Source: Aeropyrum camini SY1 = JCM 12091 (lineage in GTDB: Archaea > Thermoproteota > Thermoprotei_A > Sulfolobales > Acidilobaceae). Taken from it: a stretch of 64,000 nucleotides of DNA. The stretch lies in assembly GCF_000591035.1 (NCBI RefSeq), contig NC_022521.1, positions 1 through 64,000 of the forward strand. The letters are read 5' to 3'. A program made the translations under genes and the position numbers. The notes under the pieces are model-generated. The model was not told the DNA's origin and made no database searches. It saw nothing but the letters and a program-made list of their open reading frames with translations. This document shows, piece after piece, positions 63,088-64,000 of this stretch. Position 1 is the first letter of the stretch, and each line of letters opens with the position of its first letter.

Positions 63088-63486
63088 ATGGAGAGGAGGG
63101 ATGAAATAATAGTTGGAAAACACGTATACGGCAGTCTCTATGGGGTTCCGCTGGAAAAAGCTACAGACGAGGAGTATTTAAGAGGGGTTGTCGTCAGGGC
63201 TGCAGAGGCTGCTGGTGCTACTGTGCACGCAGTGAATTCCTGGACAATACCCGGGGAGAAGGGAGGGGTCTCTGTGATAGTTCTTGTCCTGGAGAGCCAT
63301 CTAGCCCTACACACGTGGCCTGAGTATGACTATGCCACGTTCGACATTTATACCTGCGGAGAGCATACGGACCCGTGGAAGGCGTTCGAACTCCTACTCT
63401 CAGAGCTCAACCCTAAGAGGTATACCGTGCACTATGTGGACCGGAGTCAGGAGAAGGTTTTAGTGGAGCCTCAACCGCGGAGGTAG
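63088..63486 (+). CDS. Pyruvoyl-dependent decarboxylase proenzyme, arginine or S-adenosylmethionine type
   Basis: The 132-residue product is a self-cleaving proenzyme of the SpeH family: LESHLALHTWPEYDYATFD holds the Glu-Ser cleavage site whose Ser becomes the pyruvoyl group, and IYTCGEHTDPWKAF holds the conserved Cys. Bacterial and many archaeal members decarboxylate S-adenosylmethionine, but crenarchaeal paralogues decarboxylate arginine. The opening GKHVYGSLYG and the ending YTVHYVDRSQ remind me of the arginine group. Either way it feeds polyamine synthesis. ATG at 63088; the 3' end overlaps the convergent ATPase gene by 16 bases. Confidence 0.85.
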   Translation: MERRDEIIVGKHVYGSLYGVPLEKATDEEYLRGVVVRAAEAAGATVHAVNSWTIPGEKGGVSVIVLVLESHLALHTWPEYDYATFDIYTCGEHTDPWKAFELLLSELNPKRYTVHYVDRSQEKVLVEPQPRR

Positions 63487-64000
63487 GTTGAAGAGAAATC
63501 GGTGTGCATTGTAACAGGCCTGCTGGTGACGGAGAGCACGTATCCTCCCCTGAAGACGAAGCTTGTTATAACCATATACCTATCCATCAGGTAGGGGACA
63601 GCATCCTTCACCTCGGTCGGTATGCTCAGCTTCTCCAGATGAGCCCTCTCAGTCCTCAGAACTATCTTAGTGTTGGATAGCTGGATTATAATATCGTGCA
63701 GATCGCTGGGACTGTGAGTGCTAAACATGAAACCTATCCCCCTAGCCTTGCCGAGCCTCGCCATTGAAGATATCATGGAGGCTACCTGCCTACTCGCCTC
63801 CTGCTCCTCGTAACCGCCCTTCTCCTGCGGGAAGAACTGATGTGCCTCGTCAATCACTATAAGAAGCTGCCGGCCCACCCTCCTCCTAGCCCACTCTTCC
63901 TGCCTCATCCTAAGTATGCTCTGTAGCACCCTATATCCTAGGATCCTCGGGGCGAACACTGAGCTCCCAGATCGAGACGCAAGCCAAGCCAAGTCCACAA
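63471..64000 (-). CDS. HerA/DUF87-like hexameric ATPase, C-terminal part only
   Basis: The window ends inside this gene, so only the last 175 residues or so are visible. They contain Walker B LLIVIDEAHQFFPQEK, the arginine-rich MARLGKARGIGFMFSTHSPS and DIIIQLSNTKIVLRTE, as in HerA-type helicases that work with NurA in DNA end processing. The P-loop would lie beyond 64000. Gene end at 63471, overlapping the convergent decarboxylase gene by 16 bases. Confidence 0.8.
   Translation of the reverse strand, partial: VDLAWLASRSGSSVFAPRILGYRVLQSILRMRQEEWARRRVGRQLLIVIDEAHQFFPQEKGGYEEQEASRQVASMISSMARLGKARGIGFMFSTHSPSDLHDIIIQLSNTKIVLRTERAHLEKLSIPTEVKDAVPYLMDRYMVITSFVFRGGYVLSVTSRPVTMHTDFSSTYLRG

Noticed and set aside
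1-64000. CRISPR arrays, rRNA genes, insertion sequences
   Set aside because: No regularly spaced repeats, no rRNA words and no intact transposase were seen in either strand.

Overview
The window reads as chromosome of an aerobic hyperthermophilic crenarchaeon, most likely an Aeropyrum species. The evidence is archaeal promoter architecture (TATA-like boxes about 26-40 bases before genes with little or no leader), heavy use of TTG and GTG starts behind GAGGTG-type ribosome sites, a SoxM-type haem-copper oxidase with blue copper proteins, a TrpB2-type tryptophan synthase beta chain, a class I DhnA-type aldolase next to a PfkB phosphofructokinase, and a HerA-like ATPase. The genus is inferred from gene content; no database search was run. 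There is no rRNA, no CRISPR array and no tRNA that I could recognise.

Layout. 1-5.6 kb: a secreted propeller-like protein, a small membrane-anchored protein, an AT-rich divergent pair (heavy-metal-associated protein and CcdA/DsbD-like membrane protein), and an amino-acid permease fused to a nucleotidyltransferase domain. 5.7-9.4 kb: aldolase, phosphofructokinase and dihydroxy-acid dehydratase. 9.4-15.2 kb: minus-strand membrane protein, FGGY kinase, S1P-lyase-like decarboxylase, HAD phosphatase and a membrane protein, then a CPBP protease. 15.3-21.8 kb: a redox/respiration block with TlpA-like protein, CcdA and thioredoxin on the plus strand, and on the minus strand blue copper protein, oxidase subunit II, fused I+III, a small IV-like subunit and a second blue copper protein. 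21.9-22.9 kb: AT-rich, no intact gene, with a decayed gene on the minus strand.

22.9-35.7 kb: a PEP-carboxykinase-like protein, a four-gene sugar ABC transporter operon, then all seven trp functions in three blocks (trpC forward; trpA-trpB-trpF reverse; trpD-trpE-trpG forward). 35.7-40.1 kb: pstS-pstC-pstA-pstB-phoU behind a long imperfect palindrome. 40.2-44.9 kb: minus-strand genes including a CcmE-like haem chaperone with a CxxxY motif, an FAH-family hydrolase, an ArsB/NhaD permease and an enoyl-CoA hydratase. 44.9-55.4 kb: a 1484-residue surface protein, an HTH-phosphoribosyltransferase regulator, a BMP-type nucleoside ABC transporter operon preceded by repeated TTTTACA sites, and a NifX-like protein. 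55.4-64 kb: dUTPase, a molybdopterin oxidoreductase, CcmC preceded by a strongly foldable leader, a DUF1156-like DNA methylase, an EamA transporter, MoaB, a pyruvoyl decarboxylase and a truncated HerA-like ATPase.

Themes: the terminal oxidase, disulfide-handling proteins, CcmE and CcmC together suggest an archaeal-type cytochrome c maturation and respiration module scattered over the window. The best leads for something undescribed are the permease-nucleotidyltransferase fusion, the structured RNA ahead of ccmC, the TTTTACA operator set with its PRTase regulator, the pst palindrome, the giant surface protein and the decayed gene at 22.5-22.9 kb. Several convergent neighbours overlap at their 3' ends, and four co-directional junctions share an 8-base overlap.
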